Below are positions 12,980 through 24,012 of a stretch of DNA of 64,000 nucleotides, one piece after another. The first letter of the stretch is position 1. Each line of letters opens with the position of its first letter. This DNA is from Apoderus coryli (taxonomy: Eukaryota > Arthropoda > Insecta > Coleoptera > Attelabidae), in the NCBI GenBank assembly GCA_911728435.2, contig OU452201.1:16430001-16494000 (forward strand), given 5' to 3'. Position numbers and translations under genes: made by a program. A model generated the notes under the pieces. The model ran no database searches and was not told where the DNA came from. It was given only the letters and a program-made list of their open reading frames with translations.

Positions 12980-13089
12980 CAACATTGTGTATTTTTAAAT
13001 GACATCAAACATTGTTCATTTTTAAATGGCATCAAAATAATCGGACAAACTAAATATACTAAGTACATTTTAATTTCTTTTTTAAATAA

Positions 13090-13842
13090 TTTAATGGGTT
13101 TAATATTTTTTATTCTATTTGGTAACTTATTGTATTATTAGAGAAAAGATTTAAACGATGTATTGGGTATGTCACATTAACTTTTCCTGTGTTATACTCG
13201 TGGGTCTCAGATAAATCATTAAATTTGTCCCTATTGTTAATGAAAAAAACTAAACATTCATAAATATACAACGCGGTGACAGTCATTAGTTTTTTTGATT
13301 GAAACACCCCTCTACATTATTGTAAATAAGACATTTTGTTTAGTATTCTTATACATCGTTTTTGCATCACAAAGATACTTTGCACATTACTATCTCTACC
13401 CCAAAAAATAATACCATATTTCATACGAGAATCAAAGTTTGCATGATACAAAATTTTTTAAGAATTTAGTTTGTGTTCCAAGTTCTACTTCAGTATCTAA
13501 GTCAAGTGCAACTACTTTCGGTTTTGAAATTTTATTTTATTTCGTTCTAAATAAAATAGCATTAGTTTTTCCAGAGTTCATATTTAATTTATTTTGGTTG
13601 CACCATTGTGAAAGGTTAACATAGAAATATCTTAAGTCTCCCTGCAAGTGATTTATATTTTGACCTCCTATAAGAACATTAGTGTCATCAGCATAATTTA
13701 CTATTGTCAGATTTTCTTCTTGTTTCAGATTATGTATGTCATTAAAATAAACTAGAAAAAGAATAGAGCCAAGAATGGTTCCCTGTGCGACACCAAAGGT
13801 ATTCAATTTCATTTCCGAACAGGCGAAAACACGAAATATCAT
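13090..13842 (-). mobile_element. LINE remnant: reverse transcriptase with YADD and C-terminal region
   Basis: On the minus strand, 13537-13842 encodes FGVAQGTILGSILFLVYFND, then NYADDTNVLIGG. These are the GVPQGS-like and catalytic YADD motifs. Further on, in other frames, come MKYGIIFWG, VMQKRCIRILN and (13110-13307) TVTALYIYECLVFFINNRDK. These are landmarks of the C-terminal region in a LINE family distinct from family 1. Multiple frameshifts and stops make it a fossil. No 5' half or clear 3' tail is visible. Confidence 0.7.
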
Positions 13843-14790
13843 ACAGAATCAACCCATTATTTTATTTTTGTATCAGTTTAGCTTATTTCGAATTTAGAAT
13901 TGTTTAGTTTCTTTTAAACTACCTGTAAAAAAGTTAACAAACGTATTTTCTTTTAATTTTAACTCAATTTTCCTCGTCACGCCTGATCAATAACATATTT
14001 TATAAAGTCTTATGTGAAAATTGACAATTTTTTTACAAGCATTTTGACCTTTCGGGATGCGCCCCCCGCAAGTTGCAATCCTAAAGGCGCCACTGATATA
14101 CTCACCATTAGGCCAGGTTATATTTCAATATCAGAGCTTATTAGCATTTATCGATATTTGTTGAAATCCCTGTATAAATATGCATTTCCTGTGTTAGAAA
14201 CATAAGCATCTAGCAGATGTCTACGCACTTCCTTCCTTCCTTCCGTCCTTGTGCGTACATCCTTATAACAACCATATGTATCCGGTTAGTTTATGGTAAA
14301 CTATGGAATACTAAATGCATCATAGACAAGAATATATTACGTTCCATGTGCTAAGGGAAGAATACTAATAATTACTTACATATATGGTACAATAGATCTC
14401 GAAATCATAATTACTACTTATTTTCAAAACTACTTGTTTTCTTGTCCTCAATTAATGCAATGATAAGAGTATAAAAATCCCTGTTGTAATAAGTCAGTTA
14501 GCTGTATATCAACATCCAAATCCTTCAGCTTCTCCAGACACACACTCCATGTAAGAACAGAAATAGCTTATCATGTAGTCGAATGATCAAAGTATCCCAA
14601 ACATAAACTATTTTGGACCCTTTAATATTGCTATAGGTAGGTGACGTGAAAAAAGGTATGGAGTTATATTTACATGCCTTTGGATTAGAGCAGTGCATTT
14701 AGAAATAGCTGAAAGTTTAACAACCGACTCCTGTCTGATGGCTATTAGAAGATTCAGTCAAGAAGAGGACAACGAGAAGTAATTTATAGT
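13843..14790. other. Non-coding stretch with a short CTTC microsatellite
   Basis: Nothing coding was recognised. A short run of CTTC units sits at 14230-14247. The rest is AT-rich. Confidence 0.4.
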
Positions 14791-14794
14791 AATA

Positions 14795-15010
14795 ATGGAA
14801 CAAGTGAAAGCAGCGGAAAAAGAATTGAGAGAACTTTTGCAAAATATCGACGATGATAAAATTAAATTTGAAATGGTGGCTAAAAGAATCGATTGGAGAT
14901 TTATTCAGTCAGCTAGTCCACACATGTCTGTCAAAGACACTTTGAAAGTTATTTTAAATGAGCAAACCACCAGATTCGAAATTTTAGGAACCCATTTTTG
15001 CTTTTGCTGA
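14795..15010 (+). mobile_element. BEL/Pao-type integrase fragment
   Basis: The 71-codon frame reads ELRELLQNIDDDKIKFEMV, then RIDWRFIQSASPHMSVKDTL and VILNEQTTRFEIL. In the integrase core of BEL/Pao LTR retrotransposons the matching stretch is an IxWxFxPPxxPHxGG motif followed by a conserved helix. Here the PP is changed to QSA and the GG is lost, so the copy is degenerate. Only about 70 residues remain, and no LTR was found nearby. The assignment rests on motif resemblance. Confidence 0.55.
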
Positions 15011-15714
15011 AATACCGGAATTTAGAGGCCTCGACAGGTTGCTGACTGCATCTTCCAGGCTTTGATTCGCTTCCATATCTACTGATTCATTTACTTGTTG
15101 ACTCAAATAACCACAAAATGTTGTAATACCACAAAATATTGTAATTAAACTACGCGGCAGTAATCTAATTTTTATTTTTATCGACGGACTGATAGTGAAT
15201 GCTTAGGTACTTGCTGAAAGCTGTTCTCCCGAGTATAAAATACAAGGGTCTGGTAACTCGAAGCTGTTTATGATTTTGCTAATGAATATTGTTAAAAAAA
15301 ATTCACAAGTTTATAGGCAAAGCTTGGTACCATGTTTCTATAGCAATAAATTTTTGGCAGGTGTCAAATTGTGTAAAATATTTAATGTTAAAAAATGTGT
15401 AATTTTCAAATGAGCTTTATTCCGTTACAATTATGAAACTTGAAAAACTAAATCGATATGAACATGTCGATATCCTTCATCTATACAATCGTGAAAAAAA
15501 ATCCAAAAAATATTGTGAAATAATCAAATAAATAGGTCAGACGTAGACCCTTATAATCATAATTAACACACCCGTAAAGTTGTATTAACAGTGATAGACG
15601 CGTAGAACACCTATTTTCGCGACAGTATAATCTAATTCATCAAAATTAATATTAATTCAGTGACAATTTGACACCTTCAATTCTAACAATGTACCTACTT
15701 AACAACAATATGTT
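15011..15714. other. Non-coding stretch, nothing recognised
   Basis: No gene, RNA or repeat was recognised between the integrase fragment and the ribozyme-bearing repeat. Confidence 0.4.
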
Positions 15715-15950
15715 TGTGAACTGTGTTTCACCGGGCATATTGCCTGCTCACACTAGATTTCGCCAAAAACATCTTGTTGCCTTTCGTGCTAGTATAACTT
15801 CTTAGTAAATGTTGGAAATTTGGGTCACACTGCCTTCCGATCACCACTGATGAGTTGTGGATCAACGAAACGGTGTCTAGTAAATGCATGTTGGTGTGAA
15901 CCAAATGGCCAACATAACTAAAGGTCTTGTTACTTTATGTAACAAGCAAT
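15715..15950 (+). repeat. Ribozyme-bearing dispersed repeat, copy 1
   Basis: This segment matches 55035-55205 from CTAGTATAA through GGAAATTTGGGTCACACTGC to CTTGTTACTTTATGTAACA. Its left part (15718-15775, with CATATTGCCTGCTCACACTA) also matches 38075-38150. It contains a hammerhead-like core at 15841-15885, listed separately. No protein frame spans it. The right end includes a short palindrome, TTGTTAC then GTAACAA. Three copies in 64 kb suggest a short non-coding mobile element. Confidence 0.75.
15841..15885 (+). ncRNA. Hammerhead ribozyme-like motif, intact core
   Basis: The layout is that of a type I hammerhead. The core CTGATGA is at 15847-15853. Stem II is GTTG (15854-15857) with CAAC (15863-15866) around loop TGGAT. 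GAAA follows at 15867-15870. A minimal stem III is AC (15870-15871) with GT (15875-15876), and the predicted cleavage site is GTC ending at 15877. Stem I is weak: CACCA (15842-15846) faces TAGTA (15878-15882), with two C-A mismatches. The sister copy at 55105-55151 has TGGTG there. All conserved core bases are present. Activity is not shown by sequence alone. Confidence 0.65.
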
Positions 15951-16039
15951 CCACAAATAAAGCCTCCCGCCAGGGAATTCGGGCGCATCTAGCGTTGGCA
16001 ATAGGATATGGATCAAGACATAAATCTGGGCTTGGGCTT

Positions 16040-16421
16040 CCCCCAATGTCGTTCTTGTGTTTGTAATTTACTCTGACCTCGTAATTAAAAACAACTCAAG
16101 CACATTCAATCTTCGATCGTCCAATATCATTCCATGGATTTTATCGACGATTTCTGGCGTAATGACTCCTTTTGGACCACAATGGAACGTAGTAAACTAC
16201 TTTTTAACCATTGAAATTGACGGAGTCCCCATAGTAGTTATCAAGCCTCTTCTTGGTTTCGGTAATGTTTTTTTTGCGCAAAAAGGAATGCTTAATCAAC
16301 ACACAAAAAACGGCTGTCAAACATAAACTAAATGATGCAGCTTGCTAAAAAATATGCAGTAGTCTACCGATAGATGGCAGTTGACGGGAGCAGCCACGGA
16401 CTTATCAAACCACCCTCATAC
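16040..16421 (-). mobile_element. Mariner remnant (family with GAGGGTGGTTTGATAAGTCC ends)
   Basis: Read on the minus strand, the end at 16421 is TGAGGGTGGTTTGATAAGTC, shared with 28901 and 45634. Downstream come the leader and the start of a transposase: the stretch around 16110-16170 translates as IVDKIHGMILDDRRLNVLEL, which is the mariner N-terminal helix-turn-helix region. The sequence is then lost at about 16040. Only the 5' third is left and it is out of frame. Confidence 0.65.
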
Positions 16422-18635
16422 AATATATTCAGTATCCTTAGGAAGCGAGACCAATCGGTATTTTATTTTTATTAAGCAATATTAAAAAAAGGAATAAAAA
16501 TCTTTGTCACACCCTCATTCTATTACTGCAGTTCAACCTCTCATTGGTTGGCTCTGTTGGCATAACAACGGCCGCGGCCGTGAAAATGTGGGTTTGGAGG
16601 CCACCCCCATCCTCGCCCACGCCAAAGTGCAGTAATATTAGATATAGAGCATTATTATTTTGCAGGGTTTGGGTACGTTTAAGTTTATGAATGTAGGAAC
16701 AAAGCCAAAGTTGCCTTCAAGGGATATTTTACAAATACATTTCCCGTAGATAATATAGTAGGGTGCAGCAATTATTGCTATTCTGCAAAAATATTATTTT
16801 ACTAGATTTAAAAAAAAATAACTATTCAGGAGATCGACACAACCGAAATTTTGAAAAATTTTTATGCAGTACTTCATTTCATGACCCCTGGATCCTAAAA
16901 ATGATCTCAGTTCAAAAGTTTATATATCTATATATATACAATATATATGGAATATAGAAAACTTTGCGCCACGTTCTAGGCCGCATTTTTTGATAAAACG
17001 AAACAAAATTTGGTTAAAAAATCGGCTAGGTCATGAAATCGCATGAGTTCGTTGGCGATTGAAATCGCAGAGCTAATTTCAAAATGGTTGCCTGTCAAAG
17101 TTTTAAAAAAATCATATATTTTTCATTGTTAATAGAAAATACCGATGTTACATATCAAATGATAGAGCACTTAAATCTCTACAATGTTTATTTGGAGAGT
17201 TTTTTTATCGCTGGCATATTTAAGTAAATGTAAGTCAATATAAAGTAACAAAAAATTAAAAAAATATCATCACCCGCTACACCTGAAATTATTTTTGACA
17301 AATAAACACCTGTGAAATAACAATAAGACCGTGCTTACGTATGTATTAAAGTATAATGGGTATCTCAGTTAAAATAGCTGTCAATATGACACTTTGGTTA
17401 TATTTGGCGACTATCAAAATAGGCTATTATTTGCTTATTGCTTAGTGGGTGTCAGTGGTAGACTAAGTATAATTAAAAAATATATAAATCGAAAATCTAC
17501 TTTTCCGACTGGCTGCCATCGGGATTTTTTTATTTTTGTTTGCAATATAAAAGAAAATCTCGTTGGAAACACCCTCAACTAACCCACAAATTGCAAATTC
17601 TCTAGAAACGTGTAATAACTAACCCATGTTTTTCGTGACAACTGTTGTATTACTTTCCCGCTCAGGGTTTGTATATTTGCCCTTTGTTTACAGTATTAAT
17701 TTTGGAAATTTATTTGGGTGTGGTGAATGAATAAATAAATTTTTTGAAACATATCGCATATCATTTGAAAAAGTATTTTCCGGAGACCTGTGTTGGGCCA
17801 AAAAGATTCAAAATAAATTACTTAATCAAAAACAGTTGAAGATAGGTATAATAGGGAAGTCAGTGTTATGACACTCCAAAATATATAGTGTGTCACATTT
17901 GAAATTCTGATGTTAACGTCGGTACATCAATTTAAAAAAAAAACTTTAAAACCAAGAAACTTTTGTATTAACATTTGGTTTCTAAAGTCGATATACTTTC
18001 TGAGAAACGGTATACATATGCCCTTAATCAAATGGCCACCCTGTACATAGATTATTATATATAGAAATAAATTATTAAAGATACATACATTATTAGATTA
18101 TACAAAATAATTTACGAGTAAAATGGAGTAGGCATTATAGATATACAATTTATTTTGTTTCCAAGAAAACGTAGGCAGTGGCTGTAATGTTTAAGCTCGC
18201 GACCTGTGGGCAGGTTACTTAATTAATCACATGTTATATCCATATACATATTTTTTTCTATTTATACAGGTGTAAAATGTATTAACGTTGCACCATACTT
18301 ACTTATATATTCAGTTTTTTTATTATTTTTTTTTTCAATATAATTTCTTCTCTCTCATTCATTCCTGTCCAGTTCAGTTTAAAAATATACTTACTATACT
18401 TTTTATTTCAACGGATTTCATGTGTAGGAAGTACAGAGGTACACTACATATAAATAAACGATTTCCAGTGAATAGAACACAATTTATATAGTTCGAGGAC
18501 TGAACTTTATTTTAAAGGAACTTAACTAGAAAATCATGGATATCTACTTTATTCGTATAGAAGTCAGTACAAATTCCATTAGGTTCGACTGCTCTATACC
18601 TAATGATAGACTAAAATGTGGACCAAAATTGCACT
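16422..18635. other. Non-coding stretch, small GC-rich patch
   Basis: No gene was recognised in about 2.2 kb. A patch richer in G+C at 16545-16625 includes ACGGCCGCGGCCGT but no coding frame. Short plus-strand frames at 16763-16957, 17394-17582 and 18288-18491 have no domain and look like chance frames in AT-rich DNA. Confidence 0.4.
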
Positions 18636-18639
18636 ATAG

Positions 18640-19561
18640 ATAGTTTTTCACTATATAAAGAAAAAATCAAAAGCAACAAAAAAAAATGGTGAAGAGCGAT
18701 CCGTCTTCGGCGGTTGGTTTTCCTGATTTCTTGGAAGACAACTGGCAAACAAATGGTTGTGTACCACTCAGAATCGACTGTTCTGCGTTGTTCTAGTACT
18801 ACGGTTGCGCCATGTCCAGTTTTTCCGAAAAAACAGGCGACCATTTGCTTGGAAGTGCTTCGTGCGCGAACAACTTTTGTTGCATTTGGCCTATCTTGAA
18901 ACACCCATAAAATCGCTGCTGTTTACTTTCGGGTTCATACGCGTAAATCCACGATTCATCACCTGTCATCATGTCATAGACGTCCTTCGAAGCGATGGTA
19001 TTCTTTCGACCAATCGACACGAGCCTTTTTTTGAGCGATTGACAAATTGTGTGGGATCCAACGCAAACAAATTTTTTTGACAGTCAAATGTTTATGCAAT
19101 ATTGAATGTATGCTGGTCCCACTAATGCCTAAAGTTATCTCAATCTCTTGAGAGGTCACATGACGATCTTGCAATATCAGTTCGCGCACACCATCAATGG
19201 TTTTCGGAACAACAACTGATTTTGGACGACGTTCACGAAATTCGTCTTGGAGTGAACTACGACCACGATTGAATTCACCATACCATCGATAAACACTGGT
19301 CCTTGATAGAGCTTCATCGCCAAAAATGGAATTAAGTTCATTCATGCACTGTTGCTGAGTTAATCCACGTAGAAAGTTGTAAAAAATAATCGCACGAAAA
19401 TGTTCAAGATTTAATTCCATTTTTGGGCCGAGATGAATGTTTTAAGTTACTGTAAACAAAACAAATAAATAAAATAAAAATGGCCAACTTTACGATAGAG
19501 CTGTCAGTTGCCAGATTGCAACACCAGGGTTGGCAAATCCCGAAATATAAAAGGCAACCCT
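18640..19561 (-). mobile_element. Mariner transposase pseudogene, 3'-truncated
   Basis: The transposase starts at 19420 and runs through 18974 in frame, with HFRAIIFYNFLRGLTQQQC and the EFNRGRSSLQDEFRERRPKS helix-turn-helix region. It shifts frame to 18799-19020 (MTGDESWIYAYEPESKQQ, the first catalytic Asp) and again to 18611-18904 (ACFFGKTGHGATV and RRRIALHH). The sequence breaks exactly where the second catalytic Asp should follow HH, so part of the DDD triad is lost. The leader and a TIR-like end (GAGGGTTGCC on the minus strand) lie at 19480-19561. The type resembles the cecropia/irritans mariners. It is inactive. Confidence 0.85.
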
Positions 19562-19604
19562 CATATTATGTACTAGGAAAAAAAATCAGTTATTTTCTTT
19601 TGAA

Positions 19605-21760
19605 CATTACTCTTGAAAAATAATTGTTGTTCAACAAAATTCTCGCATTTATTCAAATGCATAAATATTTGATCAGGTACCCTTTCCTGGCCCCTGAGAG
19701 TAGTTAGCACAACGTCAAATGCATTTCTTATTTCATTTTCACTAAATTTAGCAGGACACTCCCCGGTTTCATTTTCTACTAGATGATCGTCTATTCTTTT
19801 TATATCGTCAATTATCTCGTCAATCTTGGTCAGTTGGGAGATCTGTCATGCCAACATCCTTGTCGATTTCTAAGAAATCTTCAAGTAAAAAATCTGCGTC
19901 GACGGTAGCAGTTTTTTGTAGAATACCCCATTGTTTTTTAAAGGTAGCGAGATCGATTTCGTCTTCTTCCTCCCATTCGTGATTTTTCTCAGTAAAACCT
20001 GCTTTAGAAAAGCAGTTGTCGATAGTTTTCTGAGAAACATTTTCACTCTATACTTTAACGACTTCAGTTATACAGTCTATAAGGGTAATCAAATATTGAA
20101 CTGGAAGGTTGTTATCAATCGCGTTAACAATTTTGTGAACAATTCTGTTTCGATAATGATGTTTTATGTTTTTTATAATAATAATAATAATAAATGATTT
20201 ATCTCTACCTAAAAGATACAAATGTACAAAAAATAGAAAAAAAAAGAAAAAATGTTACAATTTAAAAATAAAAAAAGAACCCATCCACAATTAACAAAAC
20301 ATTTAGTCTATGGGTAAATTCTTAGTTTCACTTCTCTCTGAAATAAGTTTAATGCTAAGTCAATTATATCAATCACTTTATTTAAAAGCAGTGGGGCCAT
20401 ATATGAAAAAGAACCGTGAAATTTTGATGTGTGATGCTTAGGGATTGTAAATGTATTAACCCGCATATTAACATCATGCACACTCGAACGTCTACACAAC
20501 AAACCATACAAATACTGAGGCTCTCCGGAATGGTAGATTTTATGTAGTAATGAGGTGTATAGGTACTCGAATCTGGCATTCAACTTCGGTACCCCCAATC
20601 TCTCATAAAAAGGAGTGACATGTGCCGCAAAAGGAACTGTCCACACAAATCGAACACATGAGTTCTGCACTCTCTGCAACTTCAACCTATTATACTCGAA
20701 CAAAAAATAAAAATAAACAGAAGAACAATAATCAAGTTGTGGGTAAATTAGAGCTTTAATCAATTTGAGCTTATTAGACTCATCCACGAGATGTTTCAGA
20801 TGATATATAGAACGTAATTTAAAAAGGGAATTCTTGCATACACTGCTGCAATGCTCGTTGAAATTCAAATGAGAATCAATCACAACACCTAAATCGCGAA
20901 CTTTTTGAACCCAAGAGATAATATAATATACTGGTCTATATGTTGCAATTTGGAGGTCATGTTTGGTGGAAAAAAGGTCTTAATTTTTTACTCACACTAA
21001 CTGACAATTGTCTATAAACATCACAAATTCTCGCTTTTGGCTTTTCATTTTCGTGTCCAGTTCTTTAATCCATCTTTCGAAAATCATCATCCATGCCTTT
21101 TCATTATTGGCGCAATTTAACTCCAGATATTTAACTCCTTTTAAACAACGGGAATTTTTGCTTTTACCTATGAGTAGGTAGTAATTTCGGTTTTTCTAAG
21201 CCATCCATGTTTGCTCCAACCATACGTGTTACCCTTTCTTTACTTGTTTTAATACCAAAACAAACCGGTTTCATCACAATTGAAAACGTTTTTTGGCTCG
21301 TATGTTTCAATATATTTTTTAAAACAGCTCAGTCCAAATGTCACAGTTCTCCTGACTAACACTTGCACTCTCGCCAGACACCGTTTTGAAAACAATCACA
21401 TTGCGAGCCTTCCAGGCACTCAACCACCCTTCACTAGCTTGAAAATTAACACAGTTAAATTCTTTAGCAAATTGTAGAGCCTTTTGCTTTATTAAATTTA
21501 CCGATATTGGTACGTTTTGATGCGTACGTGCCACTTGAAACTGCTTCATTTACATCCTCGTCAGAACACACCCGTACTCGTTTTCGATTGCTTGGAACGT
21601 TAGATTTCTTGATGGCAGTTTCGCGAGTTTTTACTATCAGAGATACAAAACTTGGGGATACACCGAATTTTGCGTCAACATCAATTTTTTTGTAGCGTTT
21701 ATCAACTTCCTTCAAAACTTTCATTTTCTCAGCTAAACTTAAACACACACGCTTGGACAT
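19605..21760 (-). mobile_element. Pogo/Tigger DNA transposon, broken by a LINE
   Basis: The start codon at 21760 begins SKRVCLSLAEKMKVLKEVD, the CENP-B-like N-terminal helix-turn-helix. After a frameshift (21319-21549) comes a second DNA-binding helix region with ASEGWLSAWKARN. The DDE domain follows as KNVFNCDETGLFW (21255-21305), KERVTRMVGANMDG, GVKYLELNCANNEKAW and REFVMFIDNC. The LINE at 20165-20960 interrupts it. The C-terminal part resumes at about 20060-19605 with CFSKAGFTEKNHEW and NEIRNAFDVVL, again in shifted frames. The usual Tigger domain order is preserved but the gene is not functional. A second copy's 5' end lies at 27418. Confidence 0.85.
20165..20960 (-). mobile_element. LINE C-terminal fragment nested in Tigger
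   Basis: The 191-codon minus-strand frame at 20308-20883 has SHLNFNEHCSSVCKNSLFKL, LIYPQLDYCSSVYF, LKLQRVQNSCVRFVW and FHGSFSYMAPLLLNKV. These are landmarks of the region after the reverse transcriptase in a jockey-like LINE. The 3' end has an ATT/TAA microsatellite at 20172-20193, typical of LINE tails here. Tigger coding sequence lies on both sides, so the LINE inserted later. Confidence 0.75.
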
Positions 21761-22225
21761 CTTACTTGATTCTTAAACAAAAATTTGCGATTTACCAGGT
21801 CTCGACTATAAAATGGGTTAGGAATTCCCCAGGTGTCTCACAGAAATCTATCTGCTTTATTACCATTGCCATTAGGCGTTATGAACGCCTTAACAATATT
21901 TTCAAAAGAATATTATAATGTAAAAAGCCCTGCATATAGTGAATCTTTAAAATGAGTAGCACTCTACATAATAAAATTTTTACAGGACTTTTATGTACAC
22001 ATTTTTATGCATTTATTGAGATTCCCATTTATAGTTTTATCTCGCATTCTTTTGAAAATGTTCTTAACGTGTTCATAACACAAATGGTGGCAATAAGTTT
22101 TAAACAAAAATAATTTATTCGAAAGAAGTAGTCCATATCGAAGTGGAGTAGAATAATTAAATATTCTTGAAATAAAAGTCGACCTCCACACAATAAATTT
22201 TAATAAATATCTCCAACAAATTACA

Positions 22226-22275
22226 TTTGTCGCCATACATGTTTCGCAGCTCCGGGCCGCATCATGAGTGGTTAT
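22226..22275 (-). ncRNA. Hammerhead-like motif in the left palindrome arm
   Basis: On the minus strand the core is CTCATGA (22268-22262; consensus CTGATGA, so G5 is changed) followed by one extra T. Stem II is GCGGC (22260-22256) with GCTGC (22250-22246) around CCGGA. GAAA is at 22245-22242, then a tiny ACATGT stem III region, cleavage base A and TGG, which pairs with the upstream CCA. The extra base and core change make activity doubtful. Relatives are at 35633, 48033 and 59999. Confidence 0.45.
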
Positions 22276-22641
22276 AAGAGATTCTTACGAAAAGCTATGT
22301 TATTTAACTTAGTACATATTATTTTTGGGAAATCCATTTATCAACTCACTGCGTGAAAAAAAAAATTTTAAGTCATAAAATAAAAAGTTTTTGTTAAATT
22401 AAGTATCGATATTAAACATTTAAAACTAAAAAACTAAAGAACTCAAAACTCACATCATTTCTAATGTGCGTATACTGTTGTCGTAGAGAAATTTGGTTTT
22501 TCAATGATTTATAAATAAATAATAAAGAAAAATATCATGAGACTTACATTAGAAATGATGTGAGTTTTGAGTTCTTTAGTTTTTTAGTTTTAAATGTTTA
22601 ATAACGATACTTAATTTAACAAAAACTTTTATTTTATGACT

Positions 22642-24012
22642 TGATAAGATCGGTCATTCCATCACTAAACAGAAGATGTCAGATATTGGGTTTCATTTAG
22701 ACTTAATAAAGTTTTTTGATTCGTATTTCTCGGACCGGTATCAATTTGTCGAATATAACGGCTTCCATTCTCACAGATTCGCTGCGACTAGTGGAGCACC
22801 ACAGGGTAGCATATTAGCCCCATTAATTTTTTCTATATATATAAATGATGTTGTAAATAACATGCATAACCCATCTTTACTGTTTGCCGACGATCTGAAA
22901 CTCTATGGAATTGTTGATAACTATGATGACTGTCTTAACCTCCAAAGTGATTTGCTCAAACTTGAGCAATGGTGTACCACGAATGGACTATCCTTAAACA
23001 TTGAAAAATGCAAGCAGTTAACTATATCGAAACGTCACAGTCCAATACATTTCAATTACAAACTGAAGAACATAACTATGAAGAGGCAAGTTATAGTTAA
23101 GGATCTGGGGGTTCTCATTGACAGTGATTTGTCATTTAACCATCATATCCAACACATAACCCAGAACTTCCTAAAGAGTTTGGGTTTTGTACTGCGCACA
23201 GGAGGGGATTTCCATGATGTTAATTGTTTGCTCAATCTGTATTACACGTTCGTGCGATCCAAACTGGAGTATGCGTCACTTATCTGGTCTCCTATCTATC
23301 AAATACACATAAATAGAATAGAGTGCGTGCAACGAAAGTTCTTAAAGTTTTTGATGTTTAAGAGTGTTGGTCATTTTCCAGCTCGAGGTGTTGATCATCA
23401 ATACCTATTGTCACGATTTCATAGTGACTCACTTGCTGTTCGCAGAATCTTGGCAGGCCAAACATTTTTGTTTAAATTATTGAATGGTATGATCGACTGT
23501 TCGTCTTTGTTGGAGCAAATTAATTTTCATCTACCTCAATACTCCGCACGACATCATAATTTATTCAGACTGCCTTATGTGCGCACAAATTATGAAACCA
23601 AGGCTCCCCTGTATCAATCTTGTCACCAATGTAATAAAGACAAACTGCATGTGATGGTCAACTATTTTGGCGATTCACTCGCGACTTTTAAAAATAATCT
23701 TCTGAGCTGCCTCCGCGCCTTTAACGCTACAGGCCCTCGACCTACCTTATGATCCGTTCGGCTTATAAACTGTATTTTTGTATGTATGAATAGTGAAAAA
23801 AATTTGTGATCCTTGCTACTTTTTATGATGAATTGTTATTGTTATCGTCATTAATCTTTGTTATATTATTGTTATAGCTATAGAATTCCATGTCGATTAT
23901 AATTTAATCTAATTAGTGAATATTACACTTATTTTTATAGATATATTTTTGTAACATTGTCTTGTAATTGGGTATTAACCTGTTAGACAATAAAGATTAT
24001 TATTATTATTAA
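22642..24012 (+). mobile_element. LINE family 1, copy B: open reverse transcriptase C-terminal half
   Basis: This is the best preserved LINE in the window. The truncation point is at FDK-IGHSITKQK just before 22676. A single open frame to 23752 then gives 358 codons: FFDSYFSDRYQFVEYNG, GAPQGSILAPLIFSIYIND, LLFADDLKLYG (catalytic ADD), QWCTTNGLSLNIEKCK, VIVKDLGVLIDSDLSFNHH and FVRSKLEYASLIW. The 3' UTR ends with CTTGTAATTGGG, CTGTTAGACAATAAAGATT and an ATT repeat at 23995-24010. The endonuclease, ORF1 and the N-terminal half of the polymerase are missing, so it cannot act alone. It sits inside one arm of the palindrome, so it is younger than the palindrome. Confidence 0.9.

Noticed and set aside
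16992..17010. Possible further hammerhead GAAAC block
   Set aside because: There is no CTGANGA core or stem II upstream.
18757..19080. Plus-strand frames of 61-107 codons over the mariner
   Set aside because: They are shadows of the minus-strand mariner transposase, which has the DESWIYAYEPESKQQ motif.
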